Source: Bacillus sp. B-jedd (GTDB lineage Bacteria > Bacillota > Bacilli > Bacillales > Cytobacillaceae). From it: a stretch of 64,000 bases of DNA. This document shows positions 50,505 to 58,364 of the stretch, one piece after another. The translations under genes and the position numbers were made by a program. Under the pieces are notes generated by a model. It was given only the letters and a program-made list of their open reading frames with translations, was not told the origin of the DNA and searched no databases. Location of the stretch: contig NZ_CCXR01000001.1 in NCBI RefSeq assembly GCF_000821085.1, positions 1,819,001-1,883,000 of the forward strand, read 5' to 3'. Every line of letters starts with the position of its first letter. Within the stretch, counting starts at the first letter, position 1.

Positions 50505-50815
50505 TAGGGGCTTTGGACAACGGGGAATGGCTTTCGTGAATGGCTGTCTTAACTTTGGCTGGCTTTGGACAGAAAGGGGCTTGGAACTCTTTTTAGTGTC
50601 CGAACATAGTGTCACTTCGGACAGCACCGGGCTGTAAAAGTGAAAAACTGTCCCAACATTGTCCATCTTGGGACAACCAGAGGTATTAAAAGTGAAAAAC
50701 TGTCCCAACATCGTCCATCTTGGGACAGACGGATGCCTAAAATCGCTTTCCCAGTCCCAACATGAATCAACTTGGGACAGCACCGGGCTGTAAAAGTGAA
50801 AAGCTGTCCGAAAAA
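50505..50815. repeat. 52-bp tandem hairpin array 2
   Basis: TGTCCCAA/TGTCCGAA-type left arms begin at 50545, 50597, 50649, 50701, 50753 and 50805, and TTGGGACA-type right arms at 50512, 50564, 50616, 50668, 50720 and 50772: all 52 bp apart. The three central units hold GTCCCAA-N11-TTGGGAC, the same hairpin size as array 1, but the spacers (for example GTATTAAAAGTGAAAAAC) differ. Edge units carry GTCCGAA/TTCGGAC or TTTGGAC, the former as compensatory changes. Confidence 0.88.
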
Positions 50816-50837
50816 TTAAACGTTTCAGTAATAAGAA

Positions 50838-50876
50838 CGAGGAAGCCTTCCGCAAAAAAGGCTTCCTCGTTTTGTT
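50838..50876 (-). terminator. Terminator of the PhnB-like gene
   Basis: Stem GAGGAAGCC / GGCTTCCTC with a 12-base loop, T-rich tail on the minus strand close to the stop. Confidence 0.7.
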
Positions 50877-51294
50877 ATCCCTGCTTTTGAAAATTCAAAT
50901 CCCATATAATGCCGAACTCATCGCGGACTTTTGCGTATTTCGCGCCCCAGAATGTGTCCTGCAGCTCCATAAAGACTTGCCCGTTCTCGGCCAAAGCCGC
51001 GTATGCGTTTGAAATTTCCTCATCGTTCTCGAATTCGAGGACGAGTGAAACATTGTCGCCGGCGGTCACTTCCCGGCCGGGTCCTGCGTCGGAGACCATG
51101 ATGACCAGGTCGCCAATTCGAAGGCGGCCATGAATCAACAGGTCAGCGGCTTCTGGGGGGGAAGGATAATCGGTTTCCCCGTATGTCTTGAGTTCTTCCA
51201 ATTCGCCTCCGAAAATTCCTTGATACTTTTCCAGCGCAGCTCGGGCATTTCCGTTGAAGCTTAAATAAGGGGTAATCACTTGTTTCACCAACAT
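50875..51294 (-). CDS. PhnB-like VOC protein
   Basis: About 139 residues; a glyoxalase-fold protein of the PhnB/3-demethylubiquinone-like group. Features: ITPYLSFNGNARAALEKYQGIFGG at the N-terminus, GRLRIGDLVIMVSDA in the middle and KVRDEFGIIWDLNFQ at the end. Function of the group is unclear and it often lacks metal ligands. Tandem ATGs at 51297 and 51294 follow AGGAGG very closely; I chose 51294, though a TTG at 51291 has better spacing. Confidence 0.85.
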   Translation of the reverse strand: MLVKQVITPYLSFNGNARAALEKYQGIFGGELEELKTYGETDYPSPPEAADLLIHGRLRIGDLVIMVSDAGPGREVTAGDNVSLVLEFENDEEISNAYAALAENGQVFMELQDTFWGAKYAKVRDEFGIIWDLNFQKQG

Positions 51295-51396
51295 CATTCC
51301 TCCTCATAAAAATACTTTCATAAATCATTTCGCTAATAACTTTTTTAATCCTGCCCATTCTAAGAAATATTGAAACTATGGCAGGAGGTACTTCTT

Positions 51397-52203
51397 TTGG
51401 CAAAAAACATTTCAGAATTCATTGCGATCATGACTGCCCAATTCCCGGTTAAACGGCTGGCGATATTTCTCGCGGCAACTGTGCTATTATTGCCGAATCA
51501 GGCAAATGCACAACAAAAAATCCCGATTCTCGTTTACCATTCCATCGCAGAATTTACTGGCAGCGGCCAGAAGGAACTTTATGTGACACCGGAAAACTTC
51601 AAAAAACAAATGGAGTACCTGAAAGAACACGGATTTACGTTAATGACCTTCGAACAATGGGATCAAGTCAATCACGTCAAAAAACCAATCTTTATCACAG
51701 TGGATGACGGCTACAAAGACCACCTGAACATACTGGAGACCTTTCAAACGTTGAAGGACCCAGCCTTCAGGCCAGCAGCTACGCTTTTCATCATCTCTGA
51801 TTTTATCGGAAACCGAAACCGCCTCTCGAAAGCCGATCTCCAAATGCTTGCAGGGACCGGAATGTTTTCGATTCAATCCCATACAGCGACCCATCCGGAT
51901 TTGACGAAGACGACCGACTATAAAAAAGAGTTGGAAGAATCAAAACTGAAAATCGAACAAATTACAAAGAGGCCCGTCATTGCTTTGTCCTACCCGTACG
52001 GGAACACGAACAACAAAGTGATAACTGAAACTAGAAAGTACTATAAATTCGGGCTGACGACAACTCCAGGACCGTTTGTCAAAAGCAATTTCCCTGAAGA
52101 ACTGTATACTCTGCCAAGAACGTACGTTAAATACTCGGATACATTGGCCGATTTTGCCAATATCGTCAATGGCCTTGATCGCAAAGAGCACCGGGATAGG
52201 TGA
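51397..52203 (+). CDS. Exported polysaccharide deacetylase
   Basis: About 268 residues from the TTG at 51397, which has a perfect AGGAGGT 7 bases upstream. A hydrophobic N-terminal segment ends in NANAQQ, a probable signal peptide (residues about 18-40). The NodB-type fold shows motif 1 TVDDGYKD (catalytic and metal Asp), motif 2 SHTATHPDL (metal His pair) and motif 3 SYPYGNTNNKV. It should deacetylate N-acetyl sugars in peptidoglycan or an exopolysaccharide. Like B. subtilis YadE-type proteins. Divergent from the PhnB-like gene. Confidence 0.87.
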   Translation: MAKNISEFIAIMTAQFPVKRLAIFLAATVLLLPNQANAQQKIPILVYHSIAEFTGSGQKELYVTPENFKKQMEYLKEHGFTLMTFEQWDQVNHVKKPIFITVDDGYKDHLNILETFQTLKDPAFRPAATLFIISDFIGNRNRLSKADLQMLAGTGMFSIQSHTATHPDLTKTTDYKKELEESKLKIEQITKRPVIALSYPYGNTNNKVITETRKYYKFGLTTTPGPFVKSNFPEELYTLPRTYVKYSDTLADFANIVNGLDRKEHRDR

Positions 52204-52344
52204 AAATTGTCTCCGTTCACGAGAACGAAAGTAAAAAAATGGCCATTACTAGCAACTATAAAAAGGTGCCAAAGCGGATAAATTCATTCCGCAGCTTCAT
52301 TCTGTTAAGATGGTAAGCAGAGAAATTGTTTGGAGTGTGATGGA

Positions 52345-53088
52345 ATGCAAAGGGAAGATTTGGACATCAAGTTGATTGCACTGGATATGGATGGAACGCT
52401 GCTGGATGACTCACATGAGGTATCTGAAGAAAATCGCCGAGCGATCCAAGAGGCGGAGGAAAAAGGGATTAAGGTAGTATTGAGTACGGGCCGTAACCTG
52501 GCGACTTGCCGGGATTATGCGGTTTCGCTCAAACTTTCCTCTTATCTCGTGACGATCAACGGAGCGGAAATTTATGGACCGGAAGGCGATCTCGTCGAAC
52601 GGAATCCAGTTAGCCTGCCATTGATGAAGTGGATGTATGATGTATCGAAAGAGCACAAAACAGACTTCTGGGCAATCAGCACGGAGAAGGTTTACCGGAA
52701 TGAAATGCCTGGAAATCTGGATGAGCATGAGTGGCTGAAATTCGGCTTCGATATTCCGGAAGACGCGGTCAGAGAAACCGTCCTTGGGCTCCTCCGGGAA
52801 AAGGGCGAGGTGGAAATCAGCAATTCAAGCCCGACCAATTTGGAAGTCAATGCAGTCGGAATCAATAAAGCTGAAGCATTGAAGAAAGTGTGCGAGAAGC
52901 TTGAAATCAACATGGATAATGTCATGGCGGTCGGTGACAGCCTCAATGACATTTTAATGATAAAAGAAGCAGGCCTCGGGATTGCAATGGGCAATGCGCA
53001 GGATGTTGTCAAGAATGAGGCCAACTGGGTCACGGCCAACAACAACGAATCAGGGGTCGCCAAGGCGATCCGGGAATGGGTACTTTAA
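52345..53088 (+). CDS. Cof-type HAD phosphatase
   Basis: A 247-residue cytosolic phosphatase of subclass IIB. HAD motif I is ALDMDGTLLDD, motif II the Ser/Thr in VVLSTGRN, motif III the Lys in GINKAEAL and motif IV GDSLNDILMIKEAGLGIAMGNA. Such enzymes dephosphorylate sugar phosphates or flavin precursors. It is somewhat short in the cap domain compared with the usual 265-290 residues. Start ATG 52345 with GGAGTG upstream. Confidence 0.9.
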   Translation: MQREDLDIKLIALDMDGTLLDDSHEVSEENRRAIQEAEEKGIKVVLSTGRNLATCRDYAVSLKLSSYLVTINGAEIYGPEGDLVERNPVSLPLMKWMYDVSKEHKTDFWAISTEKVYRNEMPGNLDEHEWLKFGFDIPEDAVRETVLGLLREKGEVEISNSSPTNLEVNAVGINKAEALKKVCEKLEINMDNVMAVGDSLNDILMIKEAGLGIAMGNAQDVVKNEANWVTANNNESGVAKAIREWVL

Positions 53089-53112
53089 CTTAATCATATT
53101 TTTTGCAAAAGA

Positions 53113-53139
53113 AACCTCCTTTTCGAAGGAGGTTTTTGC
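53113..53139 (+). terminator. Terminator of the Cof phosphatase gene
   Basis: Perfect stem AAACCTCCTT / AAGGAGGTTT, loop TTCG, T run; a TTTTGCAAAA decamer precedes it at 53101-53110. Confidence 0.92.
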
Positions 53140-53232
53140 CTTTGAAAAGAGGGCTGCCAGACTGGACTTCAATTTTGCCAGCGCTATTTTCCGAATGTTA
53201 AAATTGAATCAAATGAAATGGGGGGAAAGGGA

Positions 53233-53706
53233 ATGACACAAGTAAAAGACGTTCTTCTTGAGCAACTGGCAGCTACATATGATACATCGGGCTGGTTCAC
53301 TTCACTAGAGGATGCCCTAAAAGGAGTCACATACGAACAGGCGGTTTGGACGCCGGGCGATGATTCCAATTCCATCTGGGCGATGGTCCAGCATTTGGCG
53401 CATTGGAGCGAGGTTTATTTGGAAAAATATAAACCGGGTTCTGTTGGGGAAATCACTTCGATTGAAAACCAGATGACTTTTGAAATCGAAGAGGAGAAGA
53501 CGGAAGAGAACTGGGAAAAGTCCGTAGAGAGGCTCAAGAAAGCCTATGCAGGTTGGCGAACGGCACTTGAAGAAAATCCTGAAAAGCTTGACGAAGAGGA
53601 TTGGGGAAAACGAGCCGCGCACTATATCCTGCATAATGCCTATCACATCGGTCAAATTGTCACGCTCAGAAAGCTGCAGGGCAGCTGGACACCGTCAAAT
53701 CTTTAG
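53233..53706 (+). CDS. DinB-family protein
   Basis: A 157-residue four-helix-bundle protein of the DinB/YfiT superfamily. The presumed metal-binding histidines are in MVQHLAHWSEVYLEKY and YHIGQI. Members include thiol-dependent enzymes (bacillithiol S-transferases such as BstA) and proteins of unknown role. Start ATG 53233 with GGGGGGAAAGG upstream. No terminator separates it from the UDG-like gene 46 bases downstream, so the two may be cotranscribed. Confidence 0.82.
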   Translation: MTQVKDVLLEQLAATYDTSGWFTSLEDALKGVTYEQAVWTPGDDSNSIWAMVQHLAHWSEVYLEKYKPGSVGEITSIENQMTFEIEEEKTEENWEKSVERLKKAYAGWRTALEENPEKLDEEDWGKRAAHYILHNAYHIGQIVTLRKLQGSWTPSNL

Positions 53707-53752
53707 GTGATTTTCAAAAAAACTATCCCACTACAGCCAAAGGAGGATGGCG

Positions 53753-54496
53753 ATGGCAATTGTCAGAAGCTCGATGTTCAACCTATTCAAGGATAAAATT
53801 CAAGCACTGCCATCCCCTTTAAGCGAAGAAGACTTACGGAGCCAAGATTTCTTGTTGGATCAGGATGAGCGAAATAGGCTGGAAATCTTTTATGCGCCGT
53901 TCGAATACATCAATACCGAGGCGAAAATACTCATTGCCGGCATCACGCCCGGTATGCACCAAATGCAAGTAGCCTTTCAAACAGTATGGGATTTACAAAA
54001 CGAATCCTTGACGGACGAAGAGATTTTGCGGGAAGTGAAAAAGCGGTCGAGCTTTGAAGGGACTATGCGAAAAAATCTTGTCGCTATGCTCGATGAACTT
54101 GGTCTCAACGAGCAGCTCGGGATACGGTCAACAATAGAACTATTCGGTGAGGCGAATGGCCTTGTACAGACATCATCGATCCTTCCGCACGCTGTTTTTT
54201 TCGCTGGCAAAAACTATAACGGTTCGCGTCCAGACCCGTTGAAAACGGAATTGCTGCGGACGTATATTGAGACTTATTTTGCAAAAGACCACGCCATGCT
54301 TAAAAGTCCGCTCATTATCCCGCTTGGAGTTAATGTTTCGCGGGTAATCGAAGAGCTGGTCAAGGATGGATGGCAGGATGACAGCCATGTACTCAAGACA
54401 TTTCCGCATCCATCGGGAAGCAACGGCCACCGGCATCGCCAATTTGCTGAAAATAAAGAGAAAATGCGGCAGGACCTGGCCCGGTTTTTCAACTAG
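53753..54496 (+). CDS. Uracil-DNA-glycosylase-superfamily-like protein
   Basis: A 247-residue soluble protein. Start ATG 53753, six bases after AAAGGAGG; an upstream ATG at 53747 abuts the RBS. The segment AKILIAGITPGMHQMQVAF resembles motif A of UDG-fold enzymes (beta strand then GxxPG), and FPHPSGSNGHRHRQFAENK near the C-terminus resembles the motif B HPS loop. The usual catalytic Asp/Asn of motif A is not evident, since the loop reads ITPGMHQ. The fold assignment is therefore an inference from two motifs and activity on uracil should not be assumed. Confidence 0.55.
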   Translation: MAIVRSSMFNLFKDKIQALPSPLSEEDLRSQDFLLDQDERNRLEIFYAPFEYINTEAKILIAGITPGMHQMQVAFQTVWDLQNESLTDEEILREVKKRSSFEGTMRKNLVAMLDELGLNEQLGIRSTIELFGEANGLVQTSSILPHAVFFAGKNYNGSRPDPLKTELLRTYIETYFAKDHAMLKSPLIIPLGVNVSRVIEELVKDGWQDDSHVLKTFPHPSGSNGHRHRQFAENKEKMRQDLARFFN

Positions 54497-54574
54497 GGGG
54501 TTCTGCCGCGTAATATTTGTGCGAAAGAAAAATCCGGGCGCTTATGCAAGCCTGAATTTTTTTCTGTATTCTTT

Positions 54575-55036
54575 CTAGCCGGACAGCCTGACGAGCCGTT
54601 CGTTTGTCATATCGGCAAGCAGCTTGTTATTGAGCGCGTTGGCCATTTTTTGTGTCAGATCGAGGACACGTTTCATGCCTTCCTTATAGCCGCGTTTAAT
54701 GGCAAGTTCATCACAGCGGATTTCGCATTCGACGTTGTGCTGGTCCTTTTCAACAGGATGGTCGATATGGCCAAGCTCGTGCCAGATGATCGCCTCTTTC
54801 ATTTCAGGGTCGGAACAGAAATTTTTATAATCATACACAACGATAAACCAATCGATGCCTGGGATCATGGATTTGTAAAACATCGTCAGCAGCCGGGTGT
54901 CTATTCCCGCAAGCTCCAGATAATGGCCGCTTTTCAAGCCGTAAACCTGCAGGATTGTTTCCTTTCCTTCCAAAATGACCACCTTGCCTGTCAAGCCATA
55001 GCGGACGCTGTCAAGTTCTTCACAAAAGCAAATCAT
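54575..55036 (-). CDS. Small zincin-like metallopeptidase
   Basis: A 153-residue cytosolic protein with the zinc motif HELGH at residues 86-90 (EAIIWHELGHIDHP) and a third-ligand candidate Glu110 in CDELA, the order seen in ImmA/IrrE-type gluzincins. No helix-turn-helix domain is attached. Start ATG 55036 with GGGGGAAA upstream; an in-frame extension to 55138 exists but is less well supported. No phage or toxin-antitoxin neighbours are visible, so the target is unknown. Confidence 0.68.
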   Translation of the reverse strand: MICFCEELDSVRYGLTGKVVILEGKETILQVYGLKSGHYLELAGIDTRLLTMFYKSMIPGIDWFIVVYDYKNFCSDPEMKEAIIWHELGHIDHPVEKDQHNVECEIRCDELAIKRGYKEGMKRVLDLTQKMANALNNKLLADMTNERLVRLSG

Positions 55037-55141
55037 GCTGTTTTCCCCCATTTGCATTTTTTCTCTGTTATCATTGTTAAATATATATTCAACTTTTAAA
55101 CAATCTGTACGAAAAAAAGTATTTGAGCCATTATACAATAG

Positions 55142-55155
55142 AGGAAACGCTTACA
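55142..55155. promoter_or_regulatory. Weak cre-like site (CcpA)
   Basis: AGGAAACGCTTACA matches 12 of 14 positions of TGWAARCGNTTNCA, between the divergent zincin and membrane-protein genes. Confidence 0.35.
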
Positions 55156-55222
55156 AGAAGAGGTAATTTTTCGAATTTTCTAAATAAATTTCTTGACAAA
55201 ATAGGAAAGGGAGGACGTCCTC

Positions 55223-55705
55223 ATGATTAACCGCTGGCTCATTACGAACGGTTTAACGATCATTCTCATCCTGTCGGTCAGCTTTTACCGGGGCTATGAT
55301 TCCAATGCGGTCCTTTTTGGAAAGCTGCTCGGCCAGGGGGCGTTCGTCTTGTTCCTAGTGAATCTGAATATGTATTTCGTTTTCCTATTAATCAGGAAAA
55401 GCAGGGTCCGTGATGTAAAGGTACGGCTCGCCGGGATTTCCAAGAGAATGATGAAATATCATATTCCTTTAGCCGTGACCGGGACAGTCTTGATCGCCGG
55501 GCACGCCATCCTGATGGGTTACGCCCATTTCGAAAGCCTTTTGCAGGCAAAAACCATCAGCGGGGCAGTGGCAATCGCCTTGCTTGGCACTGTTTTATTC
55601 ACTGGTTATCGAAGGCACAAAAAGTCGACCGGGAAGCGTAGGAAAAATCATTACACAACAGCTTTCATATTTATTGCTATCGTGTTTGGCCACATATTTT
55701 TGTAA
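55223..55705 (+). CDS. Four-helix membrane protein, possibly heme-binding
   Basis: A 160-residue integral membrane protein with about four helices (residues 8-20, 35-58, 80-97, 108-125, plus a C-terminal segment). Histidines fall inside or at the ends of helices: YHIPLAVTGTVLIAGHAIL puts two on one helix, spaced about one membrane half apart, and FGHIFL ends the protein. This is reminiscent of cytochrome b561 or ferric-reductase-like heme proteins, but the family is not recognised. The glutaredoxin gene starts 14 bases downstream, which suggests a redox role. Confidence 0.6.
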   Translation: MINRWLITNGLTIILILSVSFYRGYDSNAVLFGKLLGQGAFVLFLVNLNMYFVFLLIRKSRVRDVKVRLAGISKRMMKYHIPLAVTGTVLIAGHAILMGYAHFESLLQAKTISGAVAIALLGTVLFTGYRRHKKSTGKRRKNHYTTAFIFIAIVFGHIFL

Positions 55706-55719
55706 CAGGGGAGAAAGAA

Positions 55720-55965
55720 ATGACAAATAAAGTGATCGTCTACACAACGAACGACTGTATCGAATGTACAATGGTTAAGCGGGTGCTTGAAGAGGAAGGC
55801 ATCCAGTTTGAAGCAAGGGACATAAGCACTAATCCAACTTTCAAATCAGAAGTAGAAACGTATGGATTTCTTGGCGTGCCTGTGACCGTTTTTGGCGGCA
55901 AGGCAGTGAAGGGATTTACAAATGAATTGAAAGAAATCATTCAGCTGGCAAAACTGCAACTTTAA
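55720..55965 (+). CDS. Glutaredoxin-family protein (NrdH-like)
   Basis: An 81-residue thioredoxin-fold thiol oxidoreductase. The active site CIEC is at Cys13-Cys16, the cis-Pro loop is GVPVTVFGGK, and the C-terminal GFTNELKEII helix matches NrdH/glutaredoxin-like proteins. It would reduce disulfides with electrons from thioredoxin reductase or a low-molecular-weight thiol. RBS GGGGAGAAAG precedes the ATG. Probably in one operon with the four-helix membrane protein. Confidence 0.85.
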   Translation: MTNKVIVYTTNDCIECTMVKRVLEEEGIQFEARDISTNPTFKSEVETYGFLGVPVTVFGGKAVKGFTNELKEIIQLAKLQL

Positions 55966-56122
55966 GTGAGAAATAATTTTGCAGGAAGTGGATGGATAAT
56001 GTGCAAAAGTCTTCCTTAACAGAAAGCTCTGGTATATGCTTATTCAGGAGATTGCGTCAGGGTCCGGGCGGAATATGTGCCTGGACATTTAAATAAGTAC
56101 ATTTAGCCATGGGAGTATCAAC

Positions 56123-57499
56123 ATGTATCAGACATTCACAACGAAAGAAAAAGTTAAACAAATTTTCATTATGCTCATCCCCATCCTGATTACTCAGCTG
56201 GGTATGTTTTCAATGGTGTTTTTTAGCACGATTATGTCGGGAAAATACAATCCGTCCGACCTTGCAGGGGTCGCAATTGGCTCATCGATTTGGAACCCCG
56301 TCTTCACCGGGTTGAGCGGAATCTTGCTCGCGGTTTCACCGATTGCCGCCCAGCGGTTTGGTGAGAAGAAAAATGACGAGGTCTCATCGATTCTTTCGCA
56401 TGGGATTTATCTCGCGCTCGCAATTGCGGCATTAGTCGTTGCGGTGGGAGCTTTCGCACTGAATCCGCTCCTGACTGCAATGGATTTGGAGCCGCGTGTT
56501 CATAAGACGGCACATGATTACCTTGTCGGGCTAAGCTTCGGGATTGTACCGCTATTTATTTTCAATGTGCTGCGGTCGTTCATTTACGCACTTGGCAAAA
56601 CGAGAATCGTTATGTTCATCCTTCTCATGGGATTGCCAATCAATTTGTTTTTGAATTATGTTCTTATTTTCGGCAACCTCGGTTTTCCTGAACTCGGCGG
56701 TTCGGGCGCCGGCATCGCAACTTCGGTGACCTATTGGGTCATCGCAGCGATTACAGCCTTTTTTATCAAAACAAAAGACCCATTCTCCGTCTATGTTTCA
56801 CTTGCCAACTTCAGAGAGTTTTCCTGGGAGCGATTCTCGGAAATTCTGAAAATCGGAGTCCCGATGGGGCTGTCGATCTTTTTTGAAACAAGCATGTTTG
56901 CGATAGTGACAATCCTGATTTCCCGGTTCAGCGTTACGACAATCGCCGCCTATCAGTCCGCGCTGAACATCGTTTCGTTCCTGTATATGATCCCGATTTC
57001 GATTTCATTGGCCCAGACTGTGCTCGTTGGCTTTGAAGTCGGCGCAAAAAGGTACCGGGATGCGAAAACATACAGCTGGCTTGGGATCTACCTCGCTGTA
57101 ATCATTGCGGTAGGGACGGGAATACTTGTCGTGTTATTCAGGGAACAGGTCGCTGGCCTCTATTCGAATGACAGCGCCGTTATCGCGCTGACAGCGTCAT
57201 TCTTGATTTACGCACTGTTTTTCCAGATTGCCGATGCCATCCAGGTGACAGCCCAGGCGGCGCTTCGCGGGTATAAAGATGTGAATCCAGCATTCATCAC
57301 GACGCTGATTGCTTACTGGCTCATCTGCCTGCCAATCGGGTATCTCCTTGCCCATAACACCGGCCTCGGCGCGCCTGGCTATTGGATCGGCTTGACGATC
57401 GGGCTCCTCGCCGCAGGCGTCGCTTTATCCGCAAGGCTGATCTTTATCCAGAAAAAGAACTTTCCAAGCGACCGCCAAGTAACAGCGCAAAATCATTGA
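56123..57499 (+). CDS. MATE-family multidrug efflux transporter
   Basis: A 458-residue twelve-helix carrier exporting cationic drugs or metabolites in exchange for Na+ or H+. The NorM/DinF-type repeats are clear: ILITQLGMFSMVFFSTIMSG at the start, LAGVAIGSSIWNPV, PINLFLNYVLIFGNLGFPELGGSGAGIAT in the middle and the second-half start SIFFETSMFAIVTIL. RBS GGGAG precedes the ATG. Monocistronic with a hairpin terminator. Confidence 0.92.
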   Translation: MYQTFTTKEKVKQIFIMLIPILITQLGMFSMVFFSTIMSGKYNPSDLAGVAIGSSIWNPVFTGLSGILLAVSPIAAQRFGEKKNDEVSSILSHGIYLALAIAALVVAVGAFALNPLLTAMDLEPRVHKTAHDYLVGLSFGIVPLFIFNVLRSFIYALGKTRIVMFILLMGLPINLFLNYVLIFGNLGFPELGGSGAGIATSVTYWVIAAITAFFIKTKDPFSVYVSLANFREFSWERFSEILKIGVPMGLSIFFETSMFAIVTILISRFSVTTIAAYQSALNIVSFLYMIPISISLAQTVLVGFEVGAKRYRDAKTYSWLGIYLAVIIAVGTGILVVLFREQVAGLYSNDSAVIALTASFLIYALFFQIADAIQVTAQAALRGYKDVNPAFITTLIAYWLICLPIGYLLAHNTGLGAPGYWIGLTIGLLAAGVALSARLIFIQKKNFPSDRQVTAQNH

Positions 57500-57517
57500 G
57501 TATCTTAAAACGCTTTT

Positions 57518-57557
57518 AAAAACCTCTAATCCGCAAAAACGGGTTGGAGGTTTTTTT
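57518..57557 (+). terminator. Terminator of the MATE gene
   Basis: Stem AAACCTCTAATCCG / CGGGTTGGAGGTTT with two mismatches and a T run. Confidence 0.78.
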
Positions 57558-57612
57558 GATAAAGGAGTCTAGATAGGTTGAACTTAATCATTGCACTATT
57601 TAATTTGGGGAA

Positions 57613-57842
57613 CTGGTTGATTGGAGCTCAGGCATGTAGACTCCTCGAAAACGCTGCCGCGTTTCCTTCGTGCAAAGCCCATTCGAAGAAGCTGTTTGTC
57701 CTGCGGGATTGAGCAGCAAGTGGAGACCCCACAGGAGCAGCGCGACGAGGAGGCTCCACTGATGCCCCGCGGAAAGCGAAATGCCCGGAGCGGAAATCAA
57801 CCACAACGTTCTAGTGTGATACCAATTTTTATTTCAACCTAT
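57613..57842 (+). repeat. Interspersed modular hairpin repeat, copy E
   Basis: Near-complete inverted match to copy A at 9021, including the internal module (CGAAGAAGCTGTTTGTCC) that copy C lacks. Outer arms GTGGAG and CTCCAC are kept, but the tip (GGAGCAGCGCGACG) has lost complementarity. Confidence 0.87.
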
Positions 57843-57914
57843 ATAATTATTTCCTCTGAAAAATATTTTTTCCAAACCCTCTTCCCTTTTGCAAAAGCTT
57901 GCTATATAATCAAC

Positions 57915-57935
57915 TGTATTAAGAGTAGTAATACA
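57915..57935. promoter_or_regulatory. Operator of the ytr-like operon
   Basis: TGTATTA-AGAGTAG-TAATACA, seven perfect pairs, starting 5 bases downstream of a perfect TATAAT (57905-57910). Position fits autorepression by the GntR regulator. Confidence 0.65.
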
Positions 57936-57973
57936 CCTAATACACCTAGTACACCTAGTACACTTAGTACAGA
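57929..57973 (+). repeat. 9-bp tandem repeats in the ytr-like leader
   Basis: Five units: TAATACACC twice, TAGTACACC, TAGTACACT, TAGTACAGA. The first unit is the right arm of the operator. Confidence 0.8.
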
Positions 57974-57985
57974 TAGGGGGTCATC

Positions 57986-58363
57986 ATGTTCGATCTTGAC
58001 CTTAGGAGCCGGAAACCGATTTATGAACAGCTTGTCGATAAGCTGAAGGAATTGATTATTAATGAAATTCTTCAGCCTGATGAACAGCTGCCATCGGTCC
58101 GGACGCTTGCCCAGGAATTGACGATCAATCCGAATACAATCCAGAAGGCCTACCGCGAATTAGAGGTACAGGGATTCATTTATTCGCTGAAAGGCAAGGG
58201 CAGTTTCGTTAATCCGATTGCTAAAGGGACAGAGAAAGAGAAGATATCGCAAGTAATGCAGGATTTGGAGAAGCTTGTTTTAGAGGCCTTGTATCTAGGG
58301 GTTTCCGTTGAAGAATTAAAGGCCCTAATTATAGAAACAGATGCCAAAAAGGGGGCAGACTGA
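57986..58363 (+). CDS. GntR-family regulator (YtrA subfamily)
   Basis: A 125-residue repressor. The N-terminal winged helix reads SRKPIYEQLVDKLKELIINEIL, LPSVRTLAQELTINPNTIQKAYRELEVQGFIYS. The short C-terminal tail (about 50 residues, LVLEALYLGVSVEELKALI) is typical of the YtrA subfamily, which lacks a large effector domain and usually controls an ABC transporter encoded downstream. RBS AGGGGG precedes the ATG. It is the first gene of the operon, and the palindrome upstream is its likely binding site. Confidence 0.9.
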   Translation: MFDLDLRSRKPIYEQLVDKLKELIINEILQPDEQLPSVRTLAQELTINPNTIQKAYRELEVQGFIYSLKGKGSFVNPIAKGTEKEKISQVMQDLEKLVLEALYLGVSVEELKALIIETDAKKGAD

Positions 58364-58364
58364 A

